Shown in pieces: positions 41,900 through 51,574 of a stretch of 57,084 nucleotides of DNA (positions are counted from its first letter, which is position 1; each line of letters begins with the position of its first letter). Source of the stretch: Tamlana sp. 2_MG-2023 (GTDB lineage Bacteria > Bacteroidota > Bacteroidia > Flavobacteriales > Flavobacteriaceae). The notes beneath the pieces are model-generated. The model was not told where the DNA came from and searched no databases. It saw only the letters and a program-made list of their open reading frames with translations. Made by a program: the position numbers and the translations under genes. The DNA lies in contig NZ_JAUOSF010000011.1 of the NCBI RefSeq assembly GCF_030548465.1, forward strand, positions 1 to 57,084. Direction: 5' to 3'.

Positions 41900-41912
41900 T
41901 GACAAGCTGTCA
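41900..41912. promoter_or_regulatory. Inverted repeat upstream of dnaK
   Basis: TGACA-AGC-TGTCA, 80 bases before the dnaK start. A possible operator for heat-shock control. No CIRCE element (TTAGCACTC...) and no clean TAnnTTTG promoter are seen here. Confidence 0.35.
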
Positions 41913-42011
41913 TCTTGTTTTTTTAGTCACTATAAATAATCATCCTGAAGATTTCATTAATTACTAAATTCACAGTAACTTCACTAATTAAAGCTGAAAT
42001 ACCTCCAGGCC

Positions 42012-43091
42012 ATGAAAAAGTACATACTCCCTCTTATTTTGTTCACTTTATTTCTAAATACCACACAAGCGCAGCAAGCAAAACATAAAAACAAGAAACA
42101 AACTGACACCATAAAGGAAAAGAAAATTGATTTTCAGGTGATGCCCTACATCAGTTACAACAGAAATTTAGAGTTTATGTTTGGTGCCATTCCTATGATG
42201 ATGTACAAATTGGATAAAAACGATACCGTTTCGGCAAAATCCATATCAGGTATGTCGGCAGTTTACACCACGAATAAATCCTATTTTATCGCCGCATTTA
42301 ATAAATGGTATTTTAAGGAAGACACCTGGCGTGCCAAACTCTTCTTTTTAACGGGTGATAAAAACTCTCAATTTTACATGACTGACATCGAAGTTCCCGG
42401 TTTTTATGACTACGGAACTGACATTACTGTTTTGAGCACAGGAGTACAACGCAAAATAATAGAGCACTTATATGGCGGAATCACCTATACTTTCGCCCAT
42501 TATGACACCCTCTATGAAGACGATGTACAACCGGAAGATGTAACTCAAACCAATGCCATTGAGCTCAATGCTTTATATGATAGCAGAAATGCGATTTACT
42601 ACCCTACTGATGGAGTCAAAACCCTTTTAAGATATTTAGCCTACCCAACTTGGTTTGGAAACGAGGTGGATGCCAATCAAATTTCATCGGAATATAACCA
42701 GTATTTTTCTACTCGAAAAGATCATGATGTTATTGCCGCGCGTTTTTTCGGAAAATTTGGTTTGGGTGATATCGCCTTTCAACAACAGGTTGTCCTTGGT
42801 GGAAAAGATATTCGTGGCTATTCGGAAGGCAAATACCGTGGTGACGGATTAATGGCCGTTCAAGGGGAATACCGTTACAATTTTAACGACAAAATGGGCG
42901 TAGTAGGTTTTGCCGGTATTGCAACCATGTATGGATCGGACACCGAAGACTTCAACTGGAAAGCCTATCCTGGTGCTGGTGTTGGGTATCGCTATGCAGC
43001 TTTTAAGAAAGTGAAATTTAATATCGGATTGGACGCCGCCGTGGGTAAAGATGATTGGGGCATTTATTTTAGAATTGGTGAAGCGTTTTAG
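42012..43091 (+). CDS. BamA/TamA-family outer-membrane beta-barrel protein
   Basis: 359 residues. Signal peptide MKKYILPLILFTLFLNTTQA. The rest forms strands typical of the D15/Omp85 barrel (YNRNLEFMFGAIPMMMYKLD, VVLGGKDIRGYSEGKYRGDG, where the RGY motif marks the barrel lid-lock of the family). It lacks POTRA repeats, so it is a barrel-only relative and not the essential BamA itself. Possibly a patatin-associated or stand-alone transporter barrel. The stop codon abuts a 7-bp tandem repeat. Confidence 0.85.
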   Translation: MKKYILPLILFTLFLNTTQAQQAKHKNKKQTDTIKEKKIDFQVMPYISYNRNLEFMFGAIPMMMYKLDKNDTVSAKSISGMSAVYTTNKSYFIAAFNKWYFKEDTWRAKLFFLTGDKNSQFYMTDIEVPGFYDYGTDITVLSTGVQRKIIEHLYGGITYTFAHYDTLYEDDVQPEDVTQTNAIELNALYDSRNAIYYPTDGVKTLLRYLAYPTWFGNEVDANQISSEYNQYFSTRKDHDVIAARFFGKFGLGDIAFQQQVVLGGKDIRGYSEGKYRGDGLMAVQGEYRYNFNDKMGVVGFAGIATMYGSDTEDFNWKAYPGAGVGYRYAAFKKVKFNIGLDAAVGKDDWGIYFRIGEAF

Positions 43092-43157
43092 TTAATGGTT
43101 AATGGTTAATGGTTAATGGTTAATGGTTAATGGTTAATGGTTAATGGTTAATGGTTA
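43091..43157 (+). repeat. Heptanucleotide tandem repeat (GTTAATG)n
   Basis: About 9.6 perfect copies of GTTAATG, starting with the last base of the preceding stop codon. Because seven is not a multiple of three, each ATG opens in a shifted frame, but all read MVNG and stop. A simple repeat of this kind should vary in copy number. Confidence 0.95.
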
Positions 43158-43275
43158 AAATAAATTTCCAAAAACAAATAACAAACAACTAGCAATAAAA
43201 AAAGGCATACTTAAACAATAATTTGTCAGGATGAGCTTATCAAAGCTTTTATTACATCTTAATTTAAAATAATAT

Positions 43276-44151
43276 ATGAAAATTGTGTGGTGGATTATTG
43301 GTATTCTTGTCCTTTTAGTGGTTTTCCCTTTTGTGATCCTATTAATTAAAATGATATTTATTGATAAATTATCTATTGCAAAAGTGCGTTTAAGCAATGA
43401 TATTTTAGATCATAATCCAAACATACAAATAGAAGAACTCTCCAATACAGATGCCCAAATAATTACAGAGTTTATGCCTAGTGACGGCGATTTACCGGTT
43501 GCTAAAGAATTCTTAATGACACCCGAAGGCGAATTACGTGATGAACTCCATGTTTTTGACGATGAAAATCGTACCGTTTTAGTCTTTAAACTTAAAGATA
43601 CCGATACCACCTTAGTGTTTCTTGATAACACCATCCATTTGCAACAGGACCATAAGTTAGGCGAACTGATTCACACTTTTAAAAACCCTGTAATGAAATC
43701 CATATGGTTTGTTAATTATGTTAATACTGACACCATTTTAATGATTGCCAATCCAGATACCCAAAAGCATGTAGACACAAAGTTGTATCAGGTAAATCTT
43801 AAAACTTTTGAAAAAACACTTTTATCTAAAAACCCTTATTATTGTTCAAATCGCCCTCCTAAATTACTAAAACCAGAGGGCTTAGATGGTAGTATTGCCA
43901 TTTATTATAGCGGCACGGTTTCCTTTGGTTTTGGTGGTCATTCATCACGTCCAGAAATTAGTACCGTAAGAATCTATAATAAACAATACCTACAAGGACA
44001 TGATATAGCAAGTTTTACATATAAAGCAGGAACCATTACCCATGCCAAAATAGAAGGTGATAAACTCATTTTAACTGGCGACCCAAGTCGTCCGATAACC
44101 TGTGATAATTATGAAAAACCTGCACGGTTTTGGCAAATTACTTTTCTATAA
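43276..44151 (+). CDS. Membrane-anchored protein of unknown function
   Basis: 291 residues. One N-terminal membrane helix (about 3-27, VWWIIGILVLLVVFPFVILL) without a cleavage site, then an extracytoplasmic beta-rich domain in which short strands recur (LVFKLKDTDTTLVFLDNTIH, TKLYQVNLKTFEKTLLSK), resembling a small propeller. Family not recognised. The start lies 118 bases past the heptanucleotide repeat, so repeat length could change its upstream spacing. Confidence 0.75.
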   Translation: MKIVWWIIGILVLLVVFPFVILLIKMIFIDKLSIAKVRLSNDILDHNPNIQIEELSNTDAQIITEFMPSDGDLPVAKEFLMTPEGELRDELHVFDDENRTVLVFKLKDTDTTLVFLDNTIHLQQDHKLGELIHTFKNPVMKSIWFVNYVNTDTILMIANPDTQKHVDTKLYQVNLKTFEKTLLSKNPYYCSNRPPKLLKPEGLDGSIAIYYSGTVSFGFGGHSSRPEISTVRIYNKQYLQGHDIASFTYKAGTITHAKIEGDKLILTGDPSRPITCDNYEKPARFWQITFL

Positions 44152-44470
44152 AAAGTAAATAGTTATTTAATCATTTTCATATAACCTTAATCTATTTTGT
44201 AACGTGATTAATTCAATATCATGAAAACTCTTAACAAAACACGATTAAAAACGTAGCGATGTAAATCATGTTAAAACAAACACATAAAACCCTTTGATTG
44301 AAAGATATACATATTAAAAGTACGAAGAATTTTTGAAGAAAATGACTTTAAAGGAAGCAAAGTCACCTATAAAAATTAAGCTAAAAATATTTTTATAAAC
44401 AGTTTAAACCATCACTCATTTTTGTCTTAAATGAAAGATTTCAAGATACTACTTTCCATGTGCGCTAGAG
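44152..44470. other. Gene-free spacer between convergent genes
   Basis: About 320 bases. Only very short frames of 11 and 15 codons are present; no features are apparent. Confidence 0.5.
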
Positions 44471-44474
44471 GTGA

Positions 44475-44498
44475 TTAATTTTCTTATTAGAAAATTAA
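44475..44498 (-). terminator. Hairpin after the FAD oxidoreductase gene
   Basis: Perfect 10-bp AT-rich stem, TTAATTTTCT / AGAAAATTAA, with a four-base loop, six bases past the stop. It lacks a long T tract, so termination strength is uncertain. Confidence 0.5.
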
Positions 44499-44503
44499 AC
44501 CAA

Positions 44504-45937
44504 TCACTTTTTCTCAATAACCAATCGAGATAACGACTTTGGATAACCGCGCTGCTCAGCAAGAGCTTCAGCCAAGGCATCAATGTCATCTTTAGATATG
44601 CTTTCTAAAATTGAATTCTGGCTTCCTTCATCATTTATTGAAGGCATAATACCTATTTCTTGTATTTTATTTAAAATTTGATTGGCTACAGTTAAAGCTG
44701 AAGAAGCCTTAACGATTTCACTACGCGCATAAGTTTTACAGGGAAAACGAACCTCCCCTATCCTTAAGCTTGGGTCGTCACCCGGTATTTGTTGGGCACC
44801 AAATAATGGAGGTCCACCAACACTAGCCGATTTAAAGCTTGGAACAAATTTAGTGACCGATGCTATGGCTTTTTCAGTACGCGATTTTACTTCCTTGTAA
44901 TCCCAACCACGTGTTAATTTTTGCTTGATACCATCTTCAAACTCTGGTTGTGGCACATTATTCTTAGACTTTACCAATCCGTTTTCAAACAATGTAATCT
45001 CGTTTGTCATGCCATGAATTTGATAATAGTCATCGCAATAAGGTGTTAATTGCACCATACCACGAGGCGTGCCTCGTTCACCATGAAAAATAAGCTCTGG
45101 AATTAATCCAGGAATAGGATCCCATTTTGAAACATACGCAGCCTTAAATTCAATTAAGCGCTCTGTGTTTAAATGTAATGACTCGTCAAATTCTCCTGCT
45201 TTAAAGCCACATGAATTCACTAGGTAATTCACTTTATAAACCTCGTCTTTTGTGGTTATTTCCCAATTGTAATTTAAATTTTGTTTCCGAACATCCTTAA
45301 TACTCGTAACGCTAGTATTTGTTTTTAAATCACAAAAAGGAGTTTTGTCCAATGCCAATTGTGCTTGAGCACCGAGCCTAAAAAGATTCCACCCGTATTC
45401 TTGAACAAGAATTACTGGCATCTTTAACTTTTTATAATCTATTAATTTAATGGTATTAGTCATCCATTGATCAGGTGACTTCGGATGTTTTATAGTGGGT
45501 TGTTTTGCTAAAACGTTTAATTCCGCTTCGGTATAAATTTTATAGTAATGCTCTGGTGCTCCAAGAATTTTATTCGCAGGATCTTCGGCTATTAAATCCT
45601 CGTAATACTGCACTAACATATCAAGACGCTCCTCTAGCTTATTAAACTCATATTTTTCAGTTTTAGGAACACTTATAAATGTTGGTCTTTCATCAATAGA
45701 TTCTGGAAATAAACGCGCCATTTCTATGGATTGTTTCATAAGCAATTTACATTGTGACTCAGAGATGTCTGGGTACAAATTACCTCCAGCATGTAAATGA
45801 CAAAACGGAGGACCACTCACAACACTTTTTTCCTGTTCGAACAATACAGAATCAATACCATGCTTTGCCAGCTGTAATGCGGTTACAACACCTGAAACCC
45901 CTGCTCCTATGATACCAACATTGTAAATTTTATCCAT
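44504..45937 (-). CDS. FAD-dependent oxidoreductase
   Basis: 477 residues. The N-terminus carries the FAD-binding Rossmann motif GIIGAGVSGVVTALQLAKHG with acidic end of the second strand (LFEQE). A C-terminal region (LRIGEVRFPCKTYARSE) fits the DAO-like oxidoreductase fold. No signal peptide. Substrate unknown. It starts one base after the HAD phosphatase stop, so the two are translated from one mRNA and may act in one pathway. Confidence 0.88.
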   Translation of the reverse strand: MDKIYNVGIIGAGVSGVVTALQLAKHGIDSVLFEQEKSVVSGPPFCHLHAGGNLYPDISESQCKLLMKQSIEMARLFPESIDERPTFISVPKTEKYEFNKLEERLDMLVQYYEDLIAEDPANKILGAPEHYYKIYTEAELNVLAKQPTIKHPKSPDQWMTNTIKLIDYKKLKMPVILVQEYGWNLFRLGAQAQLALDKTPFCDLKTNTSVTSIKDVRKQNLNYNWEITTKDEVYKVNYLVNSCGFKAGEFDESLHLNTERLIEFKAAYVSKWDPIPGLIPELIFHGERGTPRGMVQLTPYCDDYYQIHGMTNEITLFENGLVKSKNNVPQPEFEDGIKQKLTRGWDYKEVKSRTEKAIASVTKFVPSFKSASVGGPPLFGAQQIPGDDPSLRIGEVRFPCKTYARSEIVKASSALTVANQILNKIQEIGIMPSINDEGSQNSILESISKDDIDALAEALAEQRGYPKSLSRLVIEKK

Positions 45938-45938
45938 T

Positions 45939-46610
45939 CTAGAACAATTCTTGAATTTCAGAAAAATGATCGACGACTACTGTAGGCTTATAATCTGCTA
46001 TATTTTCATTGTAATTATAACCATAACTTACTCCAATACTTTCCATGTTTGCATTTTGCGCAGCAAGAATATCATTTTTAGAATCACCAACCATAATACT
46101 ATTTTCAATGGTCGTATTCATTTCTTCAGCGATATGAAAAAGTGGCGCTGCATGAGGCTTTTTCTCTGGTAAAGAATCTTCACCAACCCAACTCTTAAAG
46201 TACTGTGTAATTTCTAATTTATCTAAAATAGGTTTGATAAACCCAAAGGGTTTGTTTGTACAAATGGCTAGTTTATAACTTTTATCATCTAAATATTTCA
46301 AGGTTTCCAAAACGCCAGGATACATAAAAGTATCTTTACAAGTTACCTGCTGGTAGGCCGCTAAATAGACTTTAAAAGCTTCATTTAAAAAAGCTTCCGA
46401 AAGTTCTTGGTTTGGTAGCGCACGTCCCAAGGCTCTTTTCACCAAAGGCATCGCCCCGTTACCTATGAATGGTGTCACCTCTTCTATTGTCAGTGGTTTG
46501 GCTTCATAATGAGACAACATAGTGTTTACGGCCAAGGTAAGATCTGGAATACTATTGATGAGCGTGCCATCAAAGTCAAATATGATGAGTTCTTTGTCTT
46601 TAAAATTCAC
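45939..46610 (-). CDS. HAD-family phosphatase, phosphoglycolate phosphatase-like
   Basis: 223 residues. Motif I is DFDGTLINS with nucleophile Asp, motif II CTNKP, motif III Lys in SLPEKKPHAAP, motif IV GDSKNDILAA. The helical cap between motifs I and II matches the Gph group, which removes phosphate from 2-phosphoglycolate and similar small compounds. Upstream and tightly linked to the FAD oxidoreductase. Confidence 0.9.
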   Translation of the reverse strand: MNFKDKELIIFDFDGTLINSIPDLTLAVNTMLSHYEAKPLTIEEVTPFIGNGAMPLVKRALGRALPNQELSEAFLNEAFKVYLAAYQQVTCKDTFMYPGVLETLKYLDDKSYKLAICTNKPFGFIKPILDKLEITQYFKSWVGEDSLPEKKPHAAPLFHIAEEMNTTIENSIMVGDSKNDILAAQNANMESIGVSYGYNYNENIADYKPTVVVDHFSEIQELF

Positions 46611-46856
46611 AATGCTAATTTTTAGGCAAAGATGCGGAAGTTTTACCTAAATAGTAAGGCTTTGAGCTTATTTAGAAGCCCAATAAATTGTTAAAATCGT
46701 CTATTTACATGTATCTGCTTCCATTAAATTATGCTTAAGTTTCAGAAAAAAACAGAAAATCACGGATTATTTTACTGGCCGTTGATAGTTTTAATCAAGA
46801 AATGTATCTTTATACCCTGATTCTGCTTCTTATAAAAGCAGTTAACCTAAACAAAC

Positions 46857-48341
46857 TTGAAATACACACCATTAAAAATTTCCTTATATCTGATCATTGT
46901 TTTATTGATTCTTTTAGGAATGACTTTCTTTTCAGATTCTAAACCACTGCCAAACGGTACATTTCAGGAAGGCTTTTTCATAGGTGATGTGACCATAAAA
47001 TATCCTAAATCTGAATCTTTTCTTCAAACTAAAGCACCTGAGGCGACACAAGTTACTGTTTTAGATAGTATTGTAACTAATGTTGAAACTATTATAGAAA
47101 ATACGGAAATTGAAAATGACGTAGCGGAAATAGAAGAATTACCTCCTCCTCCTGATTTTAGAAAAATAGACACATCTAAAGTACAACGTATTCAATACCC
47201 TGAAAATAAATCTGAATATTTAGAAAAATTACGAAACAGCTTAAACGCGAGTCAATGTCGTATTATTCATTACGGCGATTCCCAGTTGGAAGGCGATCGT
47301 ATTTCAGCATATCTTAGAAACAGGCTCCAAGGTATTTACGGAGGTCATGGTCCTGGATTTGTACCTATTGTACAAGTTTATGAACAGATTAGTAATGATG
47401 TAGCAGCTTCAGATAATTGGACACGTCATGCCTATTTTGACAAGAGAGCCACACCTTTCGAACATAAAAAATATGGCGCTTACTCGTCGCTTTCACGATT
47501 CACACAGGCTTACGACAGTATTAACGATGTGCTTTTAGACACCTTACAAGTAACCAAAGGCACCATTTATATTTCTCAACCAACCCGTTCATACAACCGC
47601 CTAAAAAAATTCACAAAAATCGGCTTACACTACGGGCAATCGGTAACTCCAACGACTATAAAAGTGTTTAATAATGGGGAATTAATTCAATCGGACGCAT
47701 TAATAAACGATGGAGAGTATCATAAATACCAAATTAATTTAGCTGTAACCCCAACGTCCTTAAAAATAGAATTGGAAAGCAAAATTAGTCCAGACTTCTA
47801 TGGACTCACCCTAGATGGTGATCAGGGTATTAACCTAGATAACGTGGCTATGCGCGGTTCGGCAGGAACTATTTTTGCAGGAACAAACAGTACCAATTTC
47901 AAAAAAATGTACAAGGCGTTAGATCCGAAATTAGTAATTTTTCAATACGGAGGAAACTCTGTGCCTTACTTTGAAGATTCACTACATGTAAAACGTTATG
48001 CAGGATATATTAAAAACCATGTAAACTGGGTAAAACGAAAAACAAACGATGCAAATATTTTGTTCATTGGCCCTAGTGATATGTCTACTACAGAAAACGG
48101 ACAAATGGTTACCTACCCGCTTTTACCTTATTTAAATGAATGTCTTGAAGATATTATGACTAAAAATGGAGCAGCTTATTGGAGCATTTACGATGCTATG
48201 GGGGGAAAAAACTCGATGCCCTATTGGGTAGACCAAAAACTCGCAGGGAACGATTACACGCACTTTTCACCATCGGGTACTAAAGTGATTTCTGAAATTC
48301 TTTTTCTATCGCTCTACTTAGATCTAACGGATAAAAAATGA
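46857..48341 (+). CDS. Membrane-anchored SGNH/GDSL-type protein, first gene of acylation operon
   Basis: 494 residues from a TTG start (46857); no ATG fits without losing the N-terminal membrane anchor (LKISLYLIIVLLILLGMTFF). The periplasmic part has SGNH blocks: catalytic Ser in IIHYGDSQLEGD, Asn in QYGGNS, and Asp-His in NDYTHFSPSG, so it looks active as an esterase or acyltransferase. A proline-rich spacer (PPPPD, about 100) joins anchor and catalytic domain. It overlaps the next gene by four bases (ATGA). With the MBOAT protein it resembles the AlgI/AlgJ/AlgX or DltB/DltD logic of surface polymer acylation. Confidence 0.85.
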   Translation: MKYTPLKISLYLIIVLLILLGMTFFSDSKPLPNGTFQEGFFIGDVTIKYPKSESFLQTKAPEATQVTVLDSIVTNVETIIENTEIENDVAEIEELPPPPDFRKIDTSKVQRIQYPENKSEYLEKLRNSLNASQCRIIHYGDSQLEGDRISAYLRNRLQGIYGGHGPGFVPIVQVYEQISNDVAASDNWTRHAYFDKRATPFEHKKYGAYSSLSRFTQAYDSINDVLLDTLQVTKGTIYISQPTRSYNRLKKFTKIGLHYGQSVTPTTIKVFNNGELIQSDALINDGEYHKYQINLAVTPTSLKIELESKISPDFYGLTLDGDQGINLDNVAMRGSAGTIFAGTNSTNFKKMYKALDPKLVIFQYGGNSVPYFEDSLHVKRYAGYIKNHVNWVKRKTNDANILFIGPSDMSTTENGQMVTYPLLPYLNECLEDIMTKNGAAYWSIYDAMGGKNSMPYWVDQKLAGNDYTHFSPSGTKVISEILFLSLYLDLTDKK

Positions 48342-49630
48342 AGTATTTAATTCTACTCCTGTTTTTCACTACGTCTATTCATGCTCAACATTATGTGTTG
48401 GACAGCATAAAACCTACCTTAGGACATCTTATAAATTTTGAAGCTAACACCCTTAAATACGCAGATAAATCGCCTGCTTTTAAGACTTTTTTCGCTAAAC
48501 TAGACCGTATTTATTCTGGCGAAAAAGATAAACTTCAAATCATGCATATTGGAGGATCGCATATTCAAGCCGATTTTTATTCTAATAAACTAAGAACTTA
48601 TTTGCAAAACATGAATCCTTATGCTACGGGACAACGAGGCTTTGTGTTTCCCTACCATTTAGCACACACAAACAACCCTTTAAATTACCGTGTATCAAGT
48701 AGCACTCAAGATAAATGGCAAGGTTACCGCTGCTCCATCACTAAAGACAGTATTGCTTGGGGCTTATCAGGAATAACAGCTGCATTTAGGGATATTTCAG
48801 ACACGCTATCTATAAAAGCGAACTATAAAAATTATAATAGAGAACCCTATAACTTTGATAAATTACGTGTGTTTTATAACACTTGGAGAAACGATTATAA
48901 TTTAGTTGTTTTAGACAGCACTTTAGTAAAATCAGACACGATAAATTACGTTAAGATGTATCGTGAATTTCGTTTCAACAGAACCATAGACAGCCTAGAA
49001 ATAAGCCTTAAACTAAAAGATTCTGCTACGGTAAATCCTGAATTTGATATTATGGGTTTAGAGTTTATAAACAACAATCCTGGTATAGAATATACAACTA
49101 TAGGTGTTAACGGCGCTAGTTTTAAACGTTTCGATCGTAGCACCTATTTTGAACGTCAGTTTGATCTCTATAACCCTGATTTATTTATTATCTCCATAGG
49201 AACGAATGATGCTTATATGCCAGAAGATCAGTTTGACGCTGAAGGTTTCAGATATTATTACAAATCTTTTTTAAACATGATTCAGCGTAAAAACCCCAAT
49301 TGCGCCATTCTGCTTACGGTTCCTAATGATAGTTATTACAGGCGCAGAAAACCAAATCCGAATACGGTTACACAACAACGAATTATATTAGAAATAGCAG
49401 AAGAATACAACATGGCGGTTTGGGATTTTTTCGAAATTATGGGAGGATTGGGATCATCGCAAAAATGGTATAAAAACGAACTCATGCCTAAAGACCGTGT
49501 TCATTTCACCCTGTTTGGCTATAGCGTAAAGGCGGATTTAATGTTAGACGCCATAGTAAATGCATGGGCAGCATCTACCGGCAGAAACGCAACCGAATTA
49601 CTAAATTACTTTAAACGTCTCGATGAATAG
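48338..49630 (+). CDS. Secreted SGNH/GDSL-type protein, second gene of acylation operon
   Basis: 430 residues. Signal peptide MKYLILLLFFTTSIHAQ. SGNH blocks: Ser in IMHIGGSHIQAD (GGSH in place of GDSQ), Asn in SIGTNDAY, Asp-His in KDRVHFTLFGY. It is a paralogue in plan of the preceding gene but clearly diverged, so the two probably do separate steps, such as acyl transfer and acyl-chain handling. Overlaps the MBOAT gene by eight bases. Confidence 0.85.
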   Translation: MKYLILLLFFTTSIHAQHYVLDSIKPTLGHLINFEANTLKYADKSPAFKTFFAKLDRIYSGEKDKLQIMHIGGSHIQADFYSNKLRTYLQNMNPYATGQRGFVFPYHLAHTNNPLNYRVSSSTQDKWQGYRCSITKDSIAWGLSGITAAFRDISDTLSIKANYKNYNREPYNFDKLRVFYNTWRNDYNLVVLDSTLVKSDTINYVKMYREFRFNRTIDSLEISLKLKDSATVNPEFDIMGLEFINNNPGIEYTTIGVNGASFKRFDRSTYFERQFDLYNPDLFIISIGTNDAYMPEDQFDAEGFRYYYKSFLNMIQRKNPNCAILLTVPNDSYYRRRKPNPNTVTQQRIILEIAEEYNMAVWDFFEIMGGLGSSQKWYKNELMPKDRVHFTLFGYSVKADLMLDAIVNAWAASTGRNATELLNYFKRLDE

Positions 49631-51281
49631 GTTATACGACATTTTCACATTCTCGGAAGATTTTCCGTTAATTTTTACTCAAGTAAATTTCTGGATTTTC
49701 TTCGCAGTCGCTTACACCTTGTTTGGCGTGTTTTACAAAAAAATTAAACAGAGAAACGCTTATTTATTTCTAATTTCATTATTCTTTTACTACAAAACTA
49801 GTGGTTTATTTATTGGTATTCTCATATTTAGTACCATTGTCGATTTCTTTATAGGTCGAAACATTTACAAAACCGAAAACAACAAAAAACGCTATGCCCT
49901 AGTTACGCTAAGTGTTATCGTTAATTTAACTGTACTCTGTTATTTTAAGTATGCCTATTTCTTTACCGACTCTTTAAACATGTTGTTCCATACCGATTAT
50001 CAGGTCGTGAATTTACTTGCCGAATGGGGAAATAGCTTCAATGATCAAAACTATTTTACAGTCGATAAAATTATACTTCCAGTAGGTATTTCATTTTACA
50101 CCTTCCAAACCATAAGTTACAGTGTCGATATTTTCAGAAGAAAACTAAAACCTTTAGACTCTATTGTAGATTTCGGATTTTATGTGAGTTTCTTTCCGCA
50201 GCTTGTCGCAGGGCCAATTGTAAGAGCAGAGAATTTTGTACCTCAAATTACAGCACCAACGCTGTTAACAAAATCCGATTTTGACAAGGGAACCTTTATG
50301 ATTTTAAAAGGGCTCATTAAGAAAATGATTTTTGCCGATTTTATAGCCATGCACTTCTTAGACCGTGTTTTCGACACCCCAGAAATGTTTTCTGGCTTCG
50401 CAAATATAATGGCCATGTTTGGGTATTCCCTACAAATTTATGGTGATTTTTCTGGTTATACCGATATTGCCATTGGCCTCGCTTTACTCATGGGATTCAA
50501 GCTACCCGTAAACTTCAACTCACCGTATAAAGCACTAAATACCGGCGATTTCTGGAGGCGTTGGCACATCTCGCTATCCACCTGGTTAAGAGATTATTTA
50601 TACATTCCTTTAGGCGGAAACCGAAAAGGCTCCATAGGTTCTTACATCATCCTATCTATCATTATTTTAGGTGTCCTCTACGCCTATCAAAATTTAATCG
50701 TGGTATATTCAACATTAGCAATTTGTTTGGCCATTTTTATTGCCGCCCAATACAATAAAAAAGTAGAGAACTATATTAATACCAACATCAACCTTATGCT
50801 CACCATGCTTATTGGCGGCTTGTGGCACGGGGCTTCTTGGAAATTTGTGATTTGGGGCGGACTTAACGGCTTGGGTATCGTGGTTTACAAATTATGGAGA
50901 AAGATAAGTCCGTATGAAAAATACAACCACTGGATTGCAAGATGGTGGAAAATCTTAGTGACTTTAATTTTTATCACCTTTACCCGCATCTATTTTAGGG
51001 GCGAAAGTATGGAGCATATCGCGAAATGGTACAACCAAGTAGCCTATCATATGGATTTACACTATGCCTGGGACATATTTGTGAACTACAAAGCTGTTTT
51101 CATCGTCATGGGCATTGGTTACATCACGCATTGGTTACCAAATTCAACTAAAACCCAAATTGAAAATCTCTATGCCAACAGCCCAATTTACTTAAAAGTT
51201 GTTGCTTCTGTAGTGGTGGGTATTATTTGTTATCAAGCCTTTTCAACCGATTTCCAACCGTTTATTTACTTTCAGTTTTAA
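49623..51281 (+). CDS. MBOAT-family O-acyltransferase (AlgI-like)
   Basis: 552 residues with about ten to twelve membrane helices. The family marks are FGVSFYTF-like VGISFYTFQTISY, the segment PQLVAGPIVRAENF, WRRWHISLSTWLRDYLYIPL and the conserved histidine in IGGLWHGASWKFVIWGGLNG. AlgI-type proteins move acyl groups across the inner membrane for transfer to surface glycans. Last gene of the overlapping three-gene operon; no terminator is visible directly after it. Confidence 0.95.
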   Translation: MNRLYDIFTFSEDFPLIFTQVNFWIFFAVAYTLFGVFYKKIKQRNAYLFLISLFFYYKTSGLFIGILIFSTIVDFFIGRNIYKTENNKKRYALVTLSVIVNLTVLCYFKYAYFFTDSLNMLFHTDYQVVNLLAEWGNSFNDQNYFTVDKIILPVGISFYTFQTISYSVDIFRRKLKPLDSIVDFGFYVSFFPQLVAGPIVRAENFVPQITAPTLLTKSDFDKGTFMILKGLIKKMIFADFIAMHFLDRVFDTPEMFSGFANIMAMFGYSLQIYGDFSGYTDIAIGLALLMGFKLPVNFNSPYKALNTGDFWRRWHISLSTWLRDYLYIPLGGNRKGSIGSYIILSIIILGVLYAYQNLIVVYSTLAICLAIFIAAQYNKKVENYINTNINLMLTMLIGGLWHGASWKFVIWGGLNGLGIVVYKLWRKISPYEKYNHWIARWWKILVTLIFITFTRIYFRGESMEHIAKWYNQVAYHMDLHYAWDIFVNYKAVFIVMGIGYITHWLPNSTKTQIENLYANSPIYLKVVASVVVGIICYQAFSTDFQPFIYFQF

Positions 51282-51351
51282 TAGAATACAAAGATTTAGC
51301 AGTTTAAAGAAAAGACAACCTTTCAAAGAATTTGGCTTTCATTTTCAGTAG

Positions 51352-51446
51352 CATCCTTTGGGCGCAACCCTTTAGGGTCGGGCTATTCGTTGCAAGTCCG
51401 CGGTCATACTTCCCTGTGGGCTTTCCACTGCTATCCCTTGCGCGAG
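51352..51446 (-). repeat. GC-rich intergenic patch, probably a dispersed repeat
   Basis: Sharply more GC-rich than its surroundings, with small palindromes such as ACCCTTTAGGGT and CCCTGTGGG. It recalls, from general knowledge of Flavobacteria, a common intergenic sequence with the words GGGTCGGGC and TAGCCCGACC. No second copy is in this window, so its repeat nature is unproven here. Confidence 0.4.
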
Positions 51447-51574
51447 CTCTAGAACTAGTAAGTTAAATTATTCAACCAAATACCCTCCCATAAATTTTGC
51501 GCCAAGAAACAGAAACACTCCAAATCCCGTCCAAAAAAACAAGGCTTATAAAACTAAAATCACCTCAGGAACTT

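Noticed and set aside
44220-44476. Tiny frames MKTLNKTRLKT and MKDFKILLSMCARGD
   Set aside because: 11 and 15 codons, no supporting signals.
51445-51460. CTCTAGAACTAGT resembling a cloning-vector polylinker
   Set aside because: Only 13 bases match and flanks differ; such AT-rich palindromic words arise by chance. A vector search would settle it.
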